Assembly: GCA_033297205.1 (NCBI GenBank)
Contig: MU859195.1
Span: forward strand, 34,037-98,036
From: Pseudoneurospora amorphoporcata
Lineage: Eukaryota; Ascomycota; Sordariomycetes; Sordariales; Sordariaceae
Direction of reading: 5' to 3'
Length of the DNA: 64,000 nucleotides
Below the pieces are notes generated by a model that was not told where the DNA came from, made no database searches, and saw only the letters and a program-made list of their open reading frames with translations. Of this stretch, positions 11,410 to 22,863 are shown one piece after another. The position numbers and the translations under genes were made by a program. Position 1 is the first letter of the stretch, and each line of letters opens with the position of its first letter.

Positions 11410-14181
11410 CTTCGACCATGTCGTCGTCGCCGTCGTCGTAGCCGATGGTTGCAAACTTCGACTCTACCCCGCCCCGGAGATAAGGACATCACGTCCGCAA
11501 ACATGAACAACAACAATGCTGACCATGCGCCCTCGAATAGCTTCACGATTGACGAGATCCGTGCCTTGATGGACAAGCCCACTAACGTGCGCAACATGTC
11601 CGTCATTGCGCACGTTGATCACGGCAAGTCCACTTTGACCGACTCTCTCCTCGCCAAGGCCGGTATCATTTCCTCCGGCAAGGCAGGTGAGGCTCGCGCC
11701 ACGGATACTCGTGCCGACGAGCAGGAGCGTGGTATCACCATCAAGTCTACTGCCATCTCCCTCTACGGCACCCTCCCCGACGAGGAGGACATCAAGGACA
11801 TTGTTGGCCAGAAGACTGACGGTACGTTCTACCTCTCCCATACACACTGGTAGGCCAGGAACTAAGACATCATCACAGGCAAGGATTTCTTGATCAACTT
11901 GATCGATTCTCCCGGTCACGTTGATTTCTCCTCCGAAGTCACTGCTGCCCTCCGCGTCACCGATGGTGCTCTCGTCGTTGTCGACACCGTCGAGGGTGTC
12001 TGCGTCCAGACCGAGACCGTCCTTCGTCAGGCTCTCGGTGAGCGCATCAAGCCCGTTGTTATTATCAACAAGGTCGATCGCGCTCTTCTCGAGCTTCAGG
12101 TCTCCAAGGAGGATCTTTACCAGTCCTTCTCTCGTACCATCGAGTCCGTCAACGTCATCATCTCCACCTACTTCGACAAGACTCTCGGTGACGTCCAGGT
12201 CTACCCCTACAAGGGTACCGTCGCTTTCGGTTCCGGTCTTCACGGCTGGGCTTTCACCATCCGCCAGTTCGCCACCCGCTACGCCAAGAAGTTCGGTGTC
12301 GACCGCAACAAGATGATGGAGCGTCTCTGGGGTGACAACTACTTCAACCCCAAGACCAAGAAGTGGACCAAGAACGGCAATTATGAGGGCCAGGACCTCG
12401 AGCGTGCTTTCAACCAGTTCATTCTTGACCCCATCTTCAAGATCTTCGCCGCTGTCATGAACTTCAAGAAGGACGATGTTGCCTCTCTCCTCGAGAAGCT
12501 CAACCTCAAGCTCGCTACCGATGACAAGGAGAAGGAGGGCAAGCAGCTCCTCAAGGCCATCATGAAGGCCTTCCTTCCCGCTGCTGACTGCTTGTTGGAG
12601 ATGATGATCCTCCACCTTCCTTCCCCCGTCACCGCTCAGGCTTACCGTGCCGAGACTCTCTACGAGGGTCCCCAGGACGACGAGGCCGCCATTGCCATCA
12701 AGAACTGCGACCCCAAGGGCCCTCTCATGCTCTACGTCTCCAAGATGGTTCCCACTTCCGATAAGGGCCGTTTCTACGCCTTCGGTCGTGTCTTCGCCGG
12801 TACCGTCCGCTCCGGTCTCAAGGTCCGCATCCAGGGCCCCAACTACACCCCCGGCAAGAAGGATGATCTCTTTATCAAGGCCATTCAGCGTACCGTCCTC
12901 ATGATGGGTGGCAAGGTCGAGCCCATCGATGACATGCCTGCTGGTAACATTGTCGGTCTCGTCGGTATCGACCAGTTCCTTCTCAAGTCTGGTACCCTTA
13001 CCACCTCCGAGACTGCCCACAACATGAAGGTCATGAAGTTTTCCGTCTCCCCCGTCGTCCAGCGTTCCGTCCAGGTCAAGAACGCCCAGGATCTGCCCAA
13101 GCTTGTCGAGGGTCTCAAGCGTCTCTCTAAGTCCGACCCTTGCGTCCTTACCTTCTCCAACGAATCTGGTGAGCACGTCGTTGCTGGTGCTGGTGAGCTC
13201 CATCTCGAGATTTGCTTGAACGATCTTGAGAACGACCACGCCGGTGTTCCCCTTACCATCTCCGACCCTGTCGTCCAGTACCGTGAGACCGTCGCTGGCA
13301 AGTCCTCCATGACTGCCCTCTCTAAGTCCCCCAACAAGCACAACCGTCTCTACATGGTTGCTGAGCCCCTTGAGGAGGATCTCTGCCTTGCCATCGAGGC
13401 CGGCAAGATCACCCCCCGTGACGATTTCAAGGCCCGTGCCCGTATCCTCGCTGATGACTTCGGCTGGGATGTCACTGATGCCCGTAAGATCTGGGCTTTC
13501 GGCCCCGACACCAACGGTGCCAACTTGCTCGTTGACCAGACCAAGGCCGTCCAGTACCTCAACGAAATCAAGGATTCCGTTGTCTCCGGTTTTCAGTGGG
13601 CTACCCGTGAGGGTCCCATCGGTGAGGAGCCCATGCGCTCCATCCGCTTCAACATCCTCGATGTTACCCTCCACGCTGATGCTATCCATCGTGGTGGTGG
13701 TCAGATCATCCCTACTGCTCGCCGCGTTCTTTACGCTGCTACCCTTCTTGCCGAGCCCTCGCTCCTCGAGCCCGTCTTCTTGGTCGAGATTCAGGTTCCC
13801 GAGCAGGCCATGGGTGGTGTCTACGGTGTCCTTACCCGTCGCCGTGGTCACGTCTTCGGCGAGGAGCAGCGCCCCGGCACTCCCCTCTTCACCATCAAGG
13901 CTTACCTCCCCGTCATGGAGTCTTTCGGCTTCAACGGCGATCTCCGTGCCGCCACCTCCGGCCAGGCTTTCCCCCAGTCCGTCTTCGATCACTGGGAGCG
14001 TCTCCCCGGCGGTTCCCCTCTCGATTCCTCCTCCAAGGTCGGCCAGATCGTCCAGGAGATGCGCAAGCGCAAGGGTCTCAAGGTCGAGGTTCCCGGCTAC
14101 GAGAACGTAAGTTATAATCTGCCCTATGATTATGGATAATATGTTGCTAACAAAGCTGTACAGTACTACGACAAGCTCTAA
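11301..14181 (+). CDS. cot-3: Elongation factor 2 (EF-2)
   Basis: Cytosolic GTPase that drives translocation of the ribosome. In Neurospora EF-2 is the cot-3 gene, named for its temperature-sensitive colonial mutant. Exons 11301-11308, 11541-11821, 11879-14106 and 14164-14181 join to 844 residues, the size of known Neurospora EF-2. Exon 1 encodes only MVN (split codon), and the last exon only YYDKL plus stop. The P-loop AHVDHGKS is at about residues 26-33, followed by DSPGHVDF, INKVD, and the ADAIHRGGGQ loop whose His (about residue 700) is the diphthamide site. The threonine-rich switch I segment (DTRADEQERGITIKST) is present. Codon use is strongly C-ending, as expected for a very highly expressed gene. 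Intron 1 (11309-11540) is long for this genome and carries a GTC/GCC repeat. Identity is essentially certain. Confidence 0.98.
11371..11439 (+). repeat. GTC/GCC trinucleotide repeat in EF-2 intron 1
   Basis: About 70 bases of GTC and GCC triplets, with one interruption, lie within the first intron of EF-2. They create a spurious poly-arginine stretch in translated frames. Confidence 0.9.
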
Positions 14182-14947
14182 ATTACGTCTACCCAAGGCG
14201 TATGACACCGTTCTCAGTGCTCTTGCCCAGATTACGGCTGGAGCAGCTCGACATATACTGAGATTTGACCTTTGAGGCGTCGGGAAGGAGGGATGAGATA
14301 CCGAGGAATTTTTTGGTTGATTCCTTCCTTTAGCATATTTGGCTTGTCATGTAGTAACGAGAAAAAATGAATTTCTTTGCGATGACCAAAACACTGAACC
14401 AAAATATCCTCCTATGTGTCAAGCTCCATATCCCAAACTGACCTGCGTGAGGATCTGGTTGCGGTGTCATGCTCTGCAGTCTTGATTATGCAGAGTTCAA
14501 GAGACACAAATATGCACCTAATAGACTGCAGATGGCATGGCTGGATTGGTGTATCTGTAGTTGGATAAATGGGGTGATATGAAGTCGAAGGATATCGAGA
14601 AAAGCCCTTCCCGCAATAGGCCTTGTGTGAAACGGTTTGTCGCTGCAGCCATGCATCGTCAGTGCGGGGCGGGCGCGCTAATTTGCTTTGAAGGGCGGGG
14701 CCCCAAAGTCGAGCGCGACGCCCGAATTAGCCCGCCCGCCTATCAACCGAACCAGGGTTCCCGCCTTCTTTCCATTCCCGACCCAAAAAAAAGTCTGGAC
14801 GCAGCAAACCGAAGACGACGATCTCAGCATTTCTCGACCTGGAGGATCACGCAGCCATATTTTGGCGTCTTCTTTATTCGATACCCACTGCCATATCTGT
14901 TTGTATGCCTGCATTTGGTATTTGATATAGGTACCTACCAGGCCAAA
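14182..14947. other. Intergenic region, EF-2 to RBM26-like gene
   Basis: The first 200 bases are EF-2 3' UTR and terminator territory. The rest is the promoter or leader of the RNA-binding protein gene and contains the strong palindrome at 14668-14740. No RNA gene or additional protein was recognised. Confidence 0.6.
14668..14740. repeat. Three-way-junction palindrome upstream of RBM26-like gene
   Basis: An 18-bp outer inverted repeat pairs 14668-14685 with 14723-14740 (16 Watson-Crick pairs, one possible G-U and one C-C mismatch). It encloses two hairpins: CTTTG...CAAAG around GGGGCCCC (14686-14708) and GTCG-AGCG-CGAC (14708-14719). It ends 207 bases before the start codon, so it could be promoter DNA or part of the 5' leader. 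Confidence 0.75.
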
Positions 14948-17566
14948 ATGCTCTTTCCCGAAGAAGACGAGGTTCACCTGAAGAGGTGGATCGTGAAGCG
15001 GCTCGAAGATACGTCAGTGGCCCTGCCCACCAGTCCTCCTTCACATGTCTAGAGGTAGTGCTTCAGAGTCCTCCATGGACCACAGCTAATCATATCATGA
15101 CGATATAGATCAGATGCCGACGCAGATGTTCTGGCCGACTACGTTCTAGCCCTCTTGCGCACTAACGGCGAGGTTGAAGAGGTCCGCAGACTTTGCGAAA
15201 CTGAAATCCCAGACTTTCTCAAAGAGGGTAAGAGAATGATCACCCTTGGACCGATCAAGGAAGAGGCGAAACTAACACGAGTGCGTGTGACCAACAAGAT
15301 TCTTCGGTATTCGTCCGCGATGTTTTTCAGGCCATCACCTACAAATCGTACCTGCCCGACGCCCCTCCAGTGCCGAAGCACGCTCCTCCTCCGCCTGCCT
15401 TTGCCGCTCCTCCCGTCGCTTTTCCCGCTATCCAACCGACCGGATTATCCTACGACGACGCGCCAGACCACCTCCCCCAGTTCCCCTCGTACATCGGTCA
15501 ATCACGAAAACGGTCCTTCGACGGAGGAGGCGAGTCGGATGGAAGAGATGGACAATATGGGGGCAGGTCATGGAAGATACCTCGCCGGGGAGCTGGGTTT
15601 GGCTTCGGTGGCCGTGGGGGCAGGCCAGAGGCTGGCAACGGCCACCTCAATTCCTCATACCCGTCATTTCCCGAGAACGGTCAGTTGCCCCAGGGCTTCC
15701 TGACGGGCATGTCCGAGACGCTGGCAGCGTTGCAACAACAGATGGGATTGCCTCCGGCCCCTGGCTATCCGGCCCCCGCTCAAGGTCAGAGGAGGCGAAC
15801 ACGGTGCCGCGACTACGAAACAAAGGGATACTGTTCGCGCGGCAGTACCTGCCTGTTTGAGCATGGAGACGACTCTATATACGTCCCCTCTCCGAGTGCC
15901 TCGTTCGGCGCACAATTTGCGGCCCCAGCGAATCCTATCGAGGAATACGATCCCACCAACCCTGGCATTTTCACTCTGCCGCCGAACCTCCCCCCTCACC
16001 AGTCCCTTCAGCATGATGGGGGATATCCTGCCAGAGGCAGAGGAGGAAGGCAACAGGGACCGAAACGTCGCCCGAAAGCGCCATTTTCGGCCGACGGTCC
16101 CGTGTTTGACCGCGCCAAGTCAACCATCGTGGTGGAAAACATTCCAGAGGAGAACTTCGACGAGGAGCAGGTTCGCGGGTTCTTTTCCCAGTTTGGAAAC
16201 ATCCTGGAGGTCTCCATGCAGCCTTACAAGAGGCTGGCCATTGTCAAGTACGACACTTGGGCGTCGGCAAATGCGGCATACAGGTCACCAAAGGTGATCT
16301 TTGACAACCGGTTCGTTAAGATCTTCTGGTATAAGGAAGAGGACACCTCTCTACCGCCATCGGTACCCCTAGGTGGAAGCTCCGAGAAGCATGGCGAGGA
16401 AGGCGAAGACGGCCACTCGGCTGCTATGCCCGAGATAGACATGGAGGAGTTTTTGCGAAAGCAAGAAGAGGCACAAAAGATCTATGAGGAAAAGAGGAAG
16501 AAGGCGGAGGAACTGGAGCGCCAACGCGAGGAGCTCCAGAAGCGTGAGCATGAGCTGCTTGCTAGGCAGCGCGAAGAGAAAGCCAAGCTGGCGGCAAAGA
16601 TGAAGGCCAAGCTGGGCGGCGGGAGCCAGCACGGCGATGGCGGTGAAGATGGTTCCAAACCAAAGTCCACTAGCGAGGCGCTGCGTGCCCAACTAGCAGC
16701 TCTCGAGGCCGAGGCTATACAACTGGGCATCGATCCCGACGCTATGGAGGATACCTCCTTTTCGACGTCCTCGTGGATCGCTAGAGGCGGATACTACGGC
16801 GGGAGGGGTGCGTTCAGGGGGGCGTATAGAGCTAGAGGCTTCGCTCCGCGAGGATATCGCGGGGCTCCGTTCCGCGGTGGTGCTAGGGGTTATCACCACG
16901 CTGCTTATGCAATGTACTCCCTGGACAACCGGCCGAAGAAAGTCACACTTACCGGTGTAGATTTCACTGTGCCTGAGAAGGACGAGACGCTCAGGCAGTA
17001 CCTTTTTGTAAGTTTCCATAACATTGATTCTTCTCCAATGGTTGCGTTTGTACCTAACAGAGAACGTGATATAGGGCATTGGCGAGTTTACCGATATCCA
17101 AACCACCCCCTCAGCAACCGACATCACCTTTACAGACCGCAAGACAGCCGAAAAGTTCTTCAACGGCATTCTGGTCAACGGAAAGGAAATCCCCGGAATC
17201 GACGGCCAAGTTGAACTGGCATGGAACCCAAGCAGCGGTCCCGGTTCTAGTTCCATGGCTAGTACCCCAGGCAGCAGCAGTACAGTTGCAGGTGCGACCC
17301 TTCGGAAACCCCAAACAGCGCTGTCCGCAGCAGCCATGTCCTTCGTCCCCGGCGGCGGACCCCAAGCTGGTGCTGGTGGTGCTGGTGACACTGCCATGGC
17401 CAGTGCCGGAAGCGTCAGTGGTAGCGATAAGGACGTTAACATTGTGCTGGAGAGGAGCGGGAACCACAACGGGAATGGGCTGCATCACAACCAACACTAC
17501 GAAAGTCATAAGCAGGGAGACATGGATTATGATGTTGCTGATGAGAATCAGTGGGAGATGTCCTAG
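14948..17566 (+). CDS. RBM26/27-like RNA-binding protein (PWI-like, CCCH, RRM, RGG)
   Basis: Nuclear RNA-binding protein of the RBM26/RBM27 type. Its S. pombe counterpart Rmn1 is associated with the MTREC nuclear RNA surveillance complex, so a role in nuclear RNA turnover is a reasonable inference. Exons 14948-15012, 15109-15227, 15299-17007 and 17075-17566 give 794 residues. In order: a PWI-like helical domain (about 1-80, LFPEEDEVHLKRWIVKRLED), a proline-rich linker, a CCCH finger (C-x8-C-x5-C-x3-H, about 230-250), an RRM (about 334-408, with STIVVENIPEE as RNP2 and LAIVKYDTW as RNP1), a long charged coiled coil (about 443-505), an RGG/RG-rich patch (about 558-601), a second RRM-like fold (about 606-690) and a low-complexity tail. 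The first donor is GTCAGT, weaker than usual, but reading through it destroys the PWI domain. Confidence 0.9.
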
Positions 17567-18415
17567 AAAGAGTCTTACGAGATGGCGAAGAGCTTGCTGA
17601 GAAGAAGATGCCAGAAGGAAAAGCAACTCTGGTTTTCTTCAAAAAAAGTCTCATCAAATCAAGTTCTCAAAAAGCGACGCCTGAATCATAAGTGTCTGAA
17701 CAGTTTTGGTCTTTCAAAGATCGGCACAGTCCAAGGATCGGAGGCTCTCGCTGACTATGTGGGAGTTGTAGAATGCACAAGTTATCAGTATGGATAAGCA
17801 CCAATGGTTCAACCGCTAAGGAGTCAAATGACCCGCTAAAGGATCGGTAAAGAACGTGCGGGAGCAGGCGAGCGCCTCTCAACGGGATACAGAGTGCAAG
17901 AGTGAGAGTGTGTACCAAATAAAGCGTATAGAGGAAGCGTTTGGGGAGGAAACAATTCTTGCCCCGATCTTGAACACAGCGATTACTCAATTCCTCTGTC
18001 GTGTGTGTTGGTGAACGGAATAAAGGAGAGCAAGGCTGCATACAAATGGTGCATTGTACTTCTAGAGAATACCAGCGTTATGAACATGTATCACATACAA
18101 AACCTTTATCCCAGACGAACATACTCTACTCATGTTTGTGGGTGGTACTCGTCATAAAAGGTCTACTCGACACAACTTCTGTGAGCACCAATAATTCTAT
18201 GAAAGTTCAAACCAACGAAATGTCAAAACATCCAGTGACACCAACATTCATTGGTGATATCATAGATGAAGCGTTTATTATCGATCATTGCAAAAGATCT
18301 CCTAGATATATTGTTCACTATTCTGCTGAACAGTTCTTCTCCCTTTGAACACTTGCTTCTGACTCAGTCCCCACAAACCAGAAGCTACTTTAACCAAAAA
18401 AAGTATCCCATATCT
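17567..18415. other. Convergent 3' region, RBM26-like / sec5
   Basis: These 849 bases lie between two converging genes and should contain both 3' UTRs and terminators. The rightmost part before the sec5 stop is AT-rich. No gene seen. Confidence 0.6.
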
Positions 18416-21400
18416 CTAACTTTCGCTCCCCACAGATCCATAACTGCGTCCCGTATCTCTGGTATCCGTCCTCTCCAGCGTCGCATAACTCCGCCCCGTA
18501 TCCCTCGTGTCCGTTCTCTCCAAACCGCTCATATCTCCAACCTGGGCAGCTAGCATAACCGCAGACCCAGCAGTAGCAGTAGCCCCAGGGGCCGCGGCCT
18601 TCTTGGGCTTCCTGAAGCACGCAAACTCGCTCTTGCTCGCCTCCCTCAACCTCTTCAACACCGCCCTCATCTCAGGTAACTCTGCCTGCAGCCTTGTCCT
18701 CGCCTCATTATCCGTCCGGCTATCCAGCTCCTGGTACACGGCGCTCTGCAGCTCCGAAGCGCGATCGGTTGTGTAGTGGTTCAGCGTCTGGGCGACGAAC
18801 TCGACGTCGAGCGTGGCTTGCATGAGCATGCCCAGGTCGTAGCGGGGGCGGGTCTTGAACGCCTCGAGCAGCTCGCGCGACGTCTGCTCGAGCAAGAAAG
18901 AGAGAACCTGACTGGTTAGGGAGGCGGCTGTTGTGGATACTTGGGTGTGCACGAGGACGAGGTCGAGAAGGGCTTCGTAGATGTACGGCCGCACCTCGTG
19001 CGGCTTGGTGCCCGAGAGGGGAGGCCAGTCGGAGGCGGTCACGCCGGCGCGGATGATGCGTCGCAAAGACTCGATCGAGGGGCGGGTGTAGGATTGGAAC
19101 AGGCGGGCGTCGATTTGGCCGAGGACGTCCCGGATGGTCTTGGTTTCGTCGGTGAGCTTGACGGAGAAGGCGTTCTCAAATTGGGTATTGAGGTTGGGCA
19201 CGACTTCGGAACGGAGAGCTTGGAGGTTGCTAAGGGTGAGAAGCATGCGGACATTCTGGGAGGGTTGTTAGCAATGTGCATCGAAAGCAGAGTATTGTAG
19301 GGATTGGAATGATTTACACTATCGCCGGCGTCAATAGTGGCGCCTCCGATTGTTGATACGCGTAACCCAGAGGGATTGTTGACGAGAACGAAATCATTGG
19401 CATCCGTCGTCCAGTCATCATCTGGCTTCTTGATGGGCAGCTCTGCGTTTTCTACCATGCCATGGAGGGCCTTATAGAGCGTAGTGACATACTGACTCCG
19501 CACCATCTGTAGCAGCTTCGTTGCGGGCGGTAAGACGATATCCTCGGCCCCAGGCTTGGTCATGGCTTCGGAAACGTAGAGGATCTTTTGCATTCCACTT
19601 AGCAACGCCCCTTCGAAAGCGGCAAAGCTGGCAGGCATCTTTGTCACATCCTTCCGAATAGGTGACCTGTTCCAGTCCTCTACATATTTGATGTTTTCGG
19701 AATCTCTGTTCCATGCAGCACAGAGAGCAGTTACACATCTCTCCCTGGCTGCGTTCATTAGACTTCTCAGTTGGTCCAGCTCCGAAGGATCACCCTTACC
19801 GACCGGAGCAAGAGAGGCCATGTCGGAAGCCCCAGATCCGACGAGAGTGAGCATTTTTGCGAGGTAGTGGGCTCCGCTGATGGAGTTGGACCAAGGCGGC
19901 CAGAACGCGAACTTCTCCCAAGCTTCTCCTCGCTTCGGTGATGGAGGCGGAAGGTTATTCGGGTCGAGATTGATTGGGACTCTCAGTGTAGTGGTCTGGA
20001 TGGCTGGCCCTGGTGTTGTGGATGGGTTTGGCGTGTTCGGCGTTGACGGTAGGGGGGAGACAAGCGCAGAGAGGTCTTCGGGGGGAGGACCGGTGAAGAA
20101 GGACAAAACATGTCCCTTGAGCATGTCAACAAGCTCGACGGTGGCCCTCTGTAGTTCCTGCGAGCTCTGCGGGGAGAGTCTATGGTGTCCCTGTGATTCC
20201 CCCTTGTAGCCAACAGGCAGAGTTCTCTGAGTATTGCCGTCTATGAACCCCTGTACTGTTTGCCAGAATTCGACGACTTCACCCAAGATACCCTGAGGCG
20301 ACATGAGGTTGTTCATGAAAGCCACAATTGTTTCCCAAACCTCCAGAACCTCGGCCGAATCAAAAGTTGGTGTTTTGGTTTCGATAGACTGCCTGCCGAG
20401 TGCCCTCAGATTTGACGCTATTGACTGAGGGCTAGGCTTCTCAACATTTGCTAGACGCCGTCGCAGCACTTCAATTTCGACCTTGGCCCTCTCCGCTGTA
20501 GATTGAATCCTACTTTTCAGATACTCCACCCGGCTCTGTAGCCATGTCCAGATGGGGTTCTCCTCAACACCCAGTTCCAGAAGAAGCGTTATCAGATCCA
20601 TATGCTGATCATGCGCCTGTCCTGGTGTTGCTTCCGACTTGGCCATTGCCTGAGGGGATACTAGTCTTCGCCACACGTCTCTCTTGAATGATTGTATCTG
20701 CTCGTCGACATCATGCCACATTCGTGCTGCGAGGAGGATCTTGTACAGTTGTGCCTCAGTGGGTTCGCCCGACCCGATATTTTGGGCGATCTGTTTCGCT
20801 TCATCAGCGAAACGTCTGGCCCTGTTGTACTCCTCAACCAAACTCTCGTGATCTTTCCGCTTGATACTCTCGGCCAATGCAGCACTGATCTCGACGTAGT
20901 CTTTGTAGGTGTCAAGAGAGGATCCGATTGTCTTCAAGTGTTCCTCCTTCTCGCGTCCACCCAATGCAGGCCCCCAGAAATCCTCAGCTTTGGCAGAAAC
21001 ATCGAGCAAGGGAGCCTTTACACCCATGACACCGTACTCGCTCTCTCTAATCAGGGCGTTCTTCTTGCGAGGGTCCACTGTCGGGGCCATGGGGCTTGCC
21101 AGACCACCAACGCCAGCGGCACTGGTACTGCGGAAACTACTCCTGCTAGCGTGTCTTTCGTGAGCCCTGGCACGCGGAGCTGCTGGCTCGGCTCCGCGAT
21201 ACTTCATTTCTTTGTAAACATTGTCGATTGTAGCTTTCGCGCGGACAAAGCGTTCGAAGTTTGATTCAACGAGAACCTTGAGAGATGCCGACTTTTGGTC
21301 GATGGACTGATTTAACACTTCCAGTCCATTGAGTAACGCGTCGGTGCTGTCGGTCGCATGGACCTGGGAGAGGAAGAGCGCCGGAGAAAATGTCGTCGAA

Positions 21401-21842
21401 GAAAGCAGGAATCGATTTCCTAGATCAAAGAAACTATGTGTCAATGACGATGTCCCCATCCCGGTCATTGGCAGCTGCCCTCGCCATGCGCAGCGGTCGA
21501 GAGGATAAACTCACGGAGCTTTGAGTCATCTTGCAACGGAACTCCCATCTGCTTCAGCGTCCGTACCACACTGTCGGTGGTGCCCAAGGGATCCGGTTCG
21601 TCCCTCTGAACCAGATTACCAACACCGCTGGCCGAAGTCTCGGAACCGGGCACCACACTAGCCCTGTTGCTCACGACTCTCTCCAGCGCCTGGAACCTTG
21701 ACTTCCTCCTGTTGGCCTTCTGCTTTGCCCTCTCATCGTCGGAAACATCGCTGTTGTTGTCCTTCTCGGTCGGCCACTCGGTTGGGTTGAGAGACGACAC
21801 TTGATAGAAGTCGAGAATGGTCCGCTCTGTGTCGGCCGCCAT
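18416..21842 (-). CDS. sec5: Exocyst complex subunit Sec5
   Basis: Subunit of the octameric exocyst that tethers secretory vesicles at the growing hyphal tip. Exons 21842-21515, 21419-19318 and 19255-18416 give 1089 residues. The N-terminal motif ERTILDFYQVSSLNPTEWP and the block DPLGTTDSVVRTLKQMG run across the first splice into FSPALFLSQVHA and the most conserved Sec5 segment, KSASLKVLVESNFERFVRAK. Splice sites: GTGAGT at 21514 with acceptor CTAG at 21420, and GTAAAT at 19317 with branch CTAAC and acceptor CCCAG at 19256. I chose the ATG at 21842 because its context (CACCATGGCG) is strong and matches family N-termini; an in-frame ATG 147 bases upstream (21989) would add 49 residues. The extreme C-terminus carries a 15-residue tandem duplication. 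Sec5 is usually around 1000 residues in this group, so the length fits. Confidence 0.93.
18439..18528 (-). repeat. 45-bp tandem duplication in the sec5 C-terminus
   Basis: Two imperfect 45-bp copies encode LERTDTRDTGRSY twice, just before the Sec5 stop codon. The frame is preserved. Confidence 0.8.
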
Positions 21843-22863
21843 GGTGTCCTCCTGACCCTGACTCCCGTCGATCGTCGGTCTTGATCGGTCGGGCTCGCTA
21901 TCCTCGCTGTTATCGGATCCGTATTTCGAAATGAGTGTGTCCGTCCTGCGGCCCCGTTGTGTCCATGTGATTCGTGTATCGTAATCCAACCGTTATGTCG
22001 AAACTTGATCCGACAGTTTGGTGTCGCTTGTTTCCCGCGTCCTCGGTCAGTCACCCTGACACCAGCGTGCGTGGTTGATGGGGGCACTTGGCGGCCCAGG
22101 GGTTCAGTGGAGCATTTGCGGGGTGAGTTTCTGTTGCGTGTCTAGAAGGGTGCTCGCGTCGGGTCTCGAGCTGCACGGGCGGGCAATGTGCTGTGGTGCT
22201 TGTGCTCACCGCGGGCGGTCAACAGCAATTGGGATCTCAAACGCACTCGCGGAGGCACATGCAAGGCCACAACGTAGTGTAGTGTACAGAAAGGAGGCTG
22301 CACGGAAAGGCTTCCGTCCCGTCCGGTAGGTAGGTAAGTAAGGCACTCTCCATCTTTGATTAACTCCTCCTTGCAGGGCAAGCGGGATGCTCGGGGCCCG
22401 ACTGACAAAAGTGGCATATTACATAATATCTACGTAGGGACGCAGTAGCTTCGCCCGACAGTGGGACATGTTAGCGGTGTTAGCGGTCTAGCACGGATTT
22501 AGTAGCTTGTCAAGGAGATACGAAAGTCCGGCTACCTTGGCTTGGGGTACAAGTGGGGTTGAGTCGACGTCAGGTTCCAGATTCGCCTTACGGACGGGCC
22601 AAGCCTTGCATTGACTGGCGCATCCCGGCTGCGCACGGTCCAGATGAATGGGCCCAAAAACTTGTAACTTGGTGAACGTGGTGGGCTGGCACGCTGGTTG
22701 GCTGTTGCTTTGATTCGCGGGAAGACCATCACTTTTTACCTCATCCACGGCCTTTTCCCTGATCCTGATAATTCTCTGTACCCGTCCTCACCACCTACAC
22801 TCCTTTCCTCCGTACACATCAGGGTTTTCCGGGAAGAGGTGTCATCCGAAAACCACCTCCAAA
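21843..22863. other. Divergent intergenic region, sec5 / IDH2
   Basis: About 1.0 kb shared by two divergent genes. It holds a short GGTA repeat near 22325-22342 and no convincing TATA box or RNA gene. An in-frame ATG for Sec5 at 21989 leaves open a longer N-terminus. Confidence 0.6.

Noticed and set aside
11200..11853. EF-2 open frame extended upstream with a poly-arginine segment
   Set aside because: The Arg run is the translated GTC/GCC repeat of intron 1. The true start is ATG at 11301, with donor GTAAGT at 11309 and re-entry at 11541.
11464..14208. 914-residue open frame antisense to EF-2
   Set aside because: It mirrors the EF-2 exons exactly; the strong C-ending codon bias of EF-2 suppresses stops on the opposite strand. 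The protein is low-complexity Leu/Gly/Asp/Val and matches no family.
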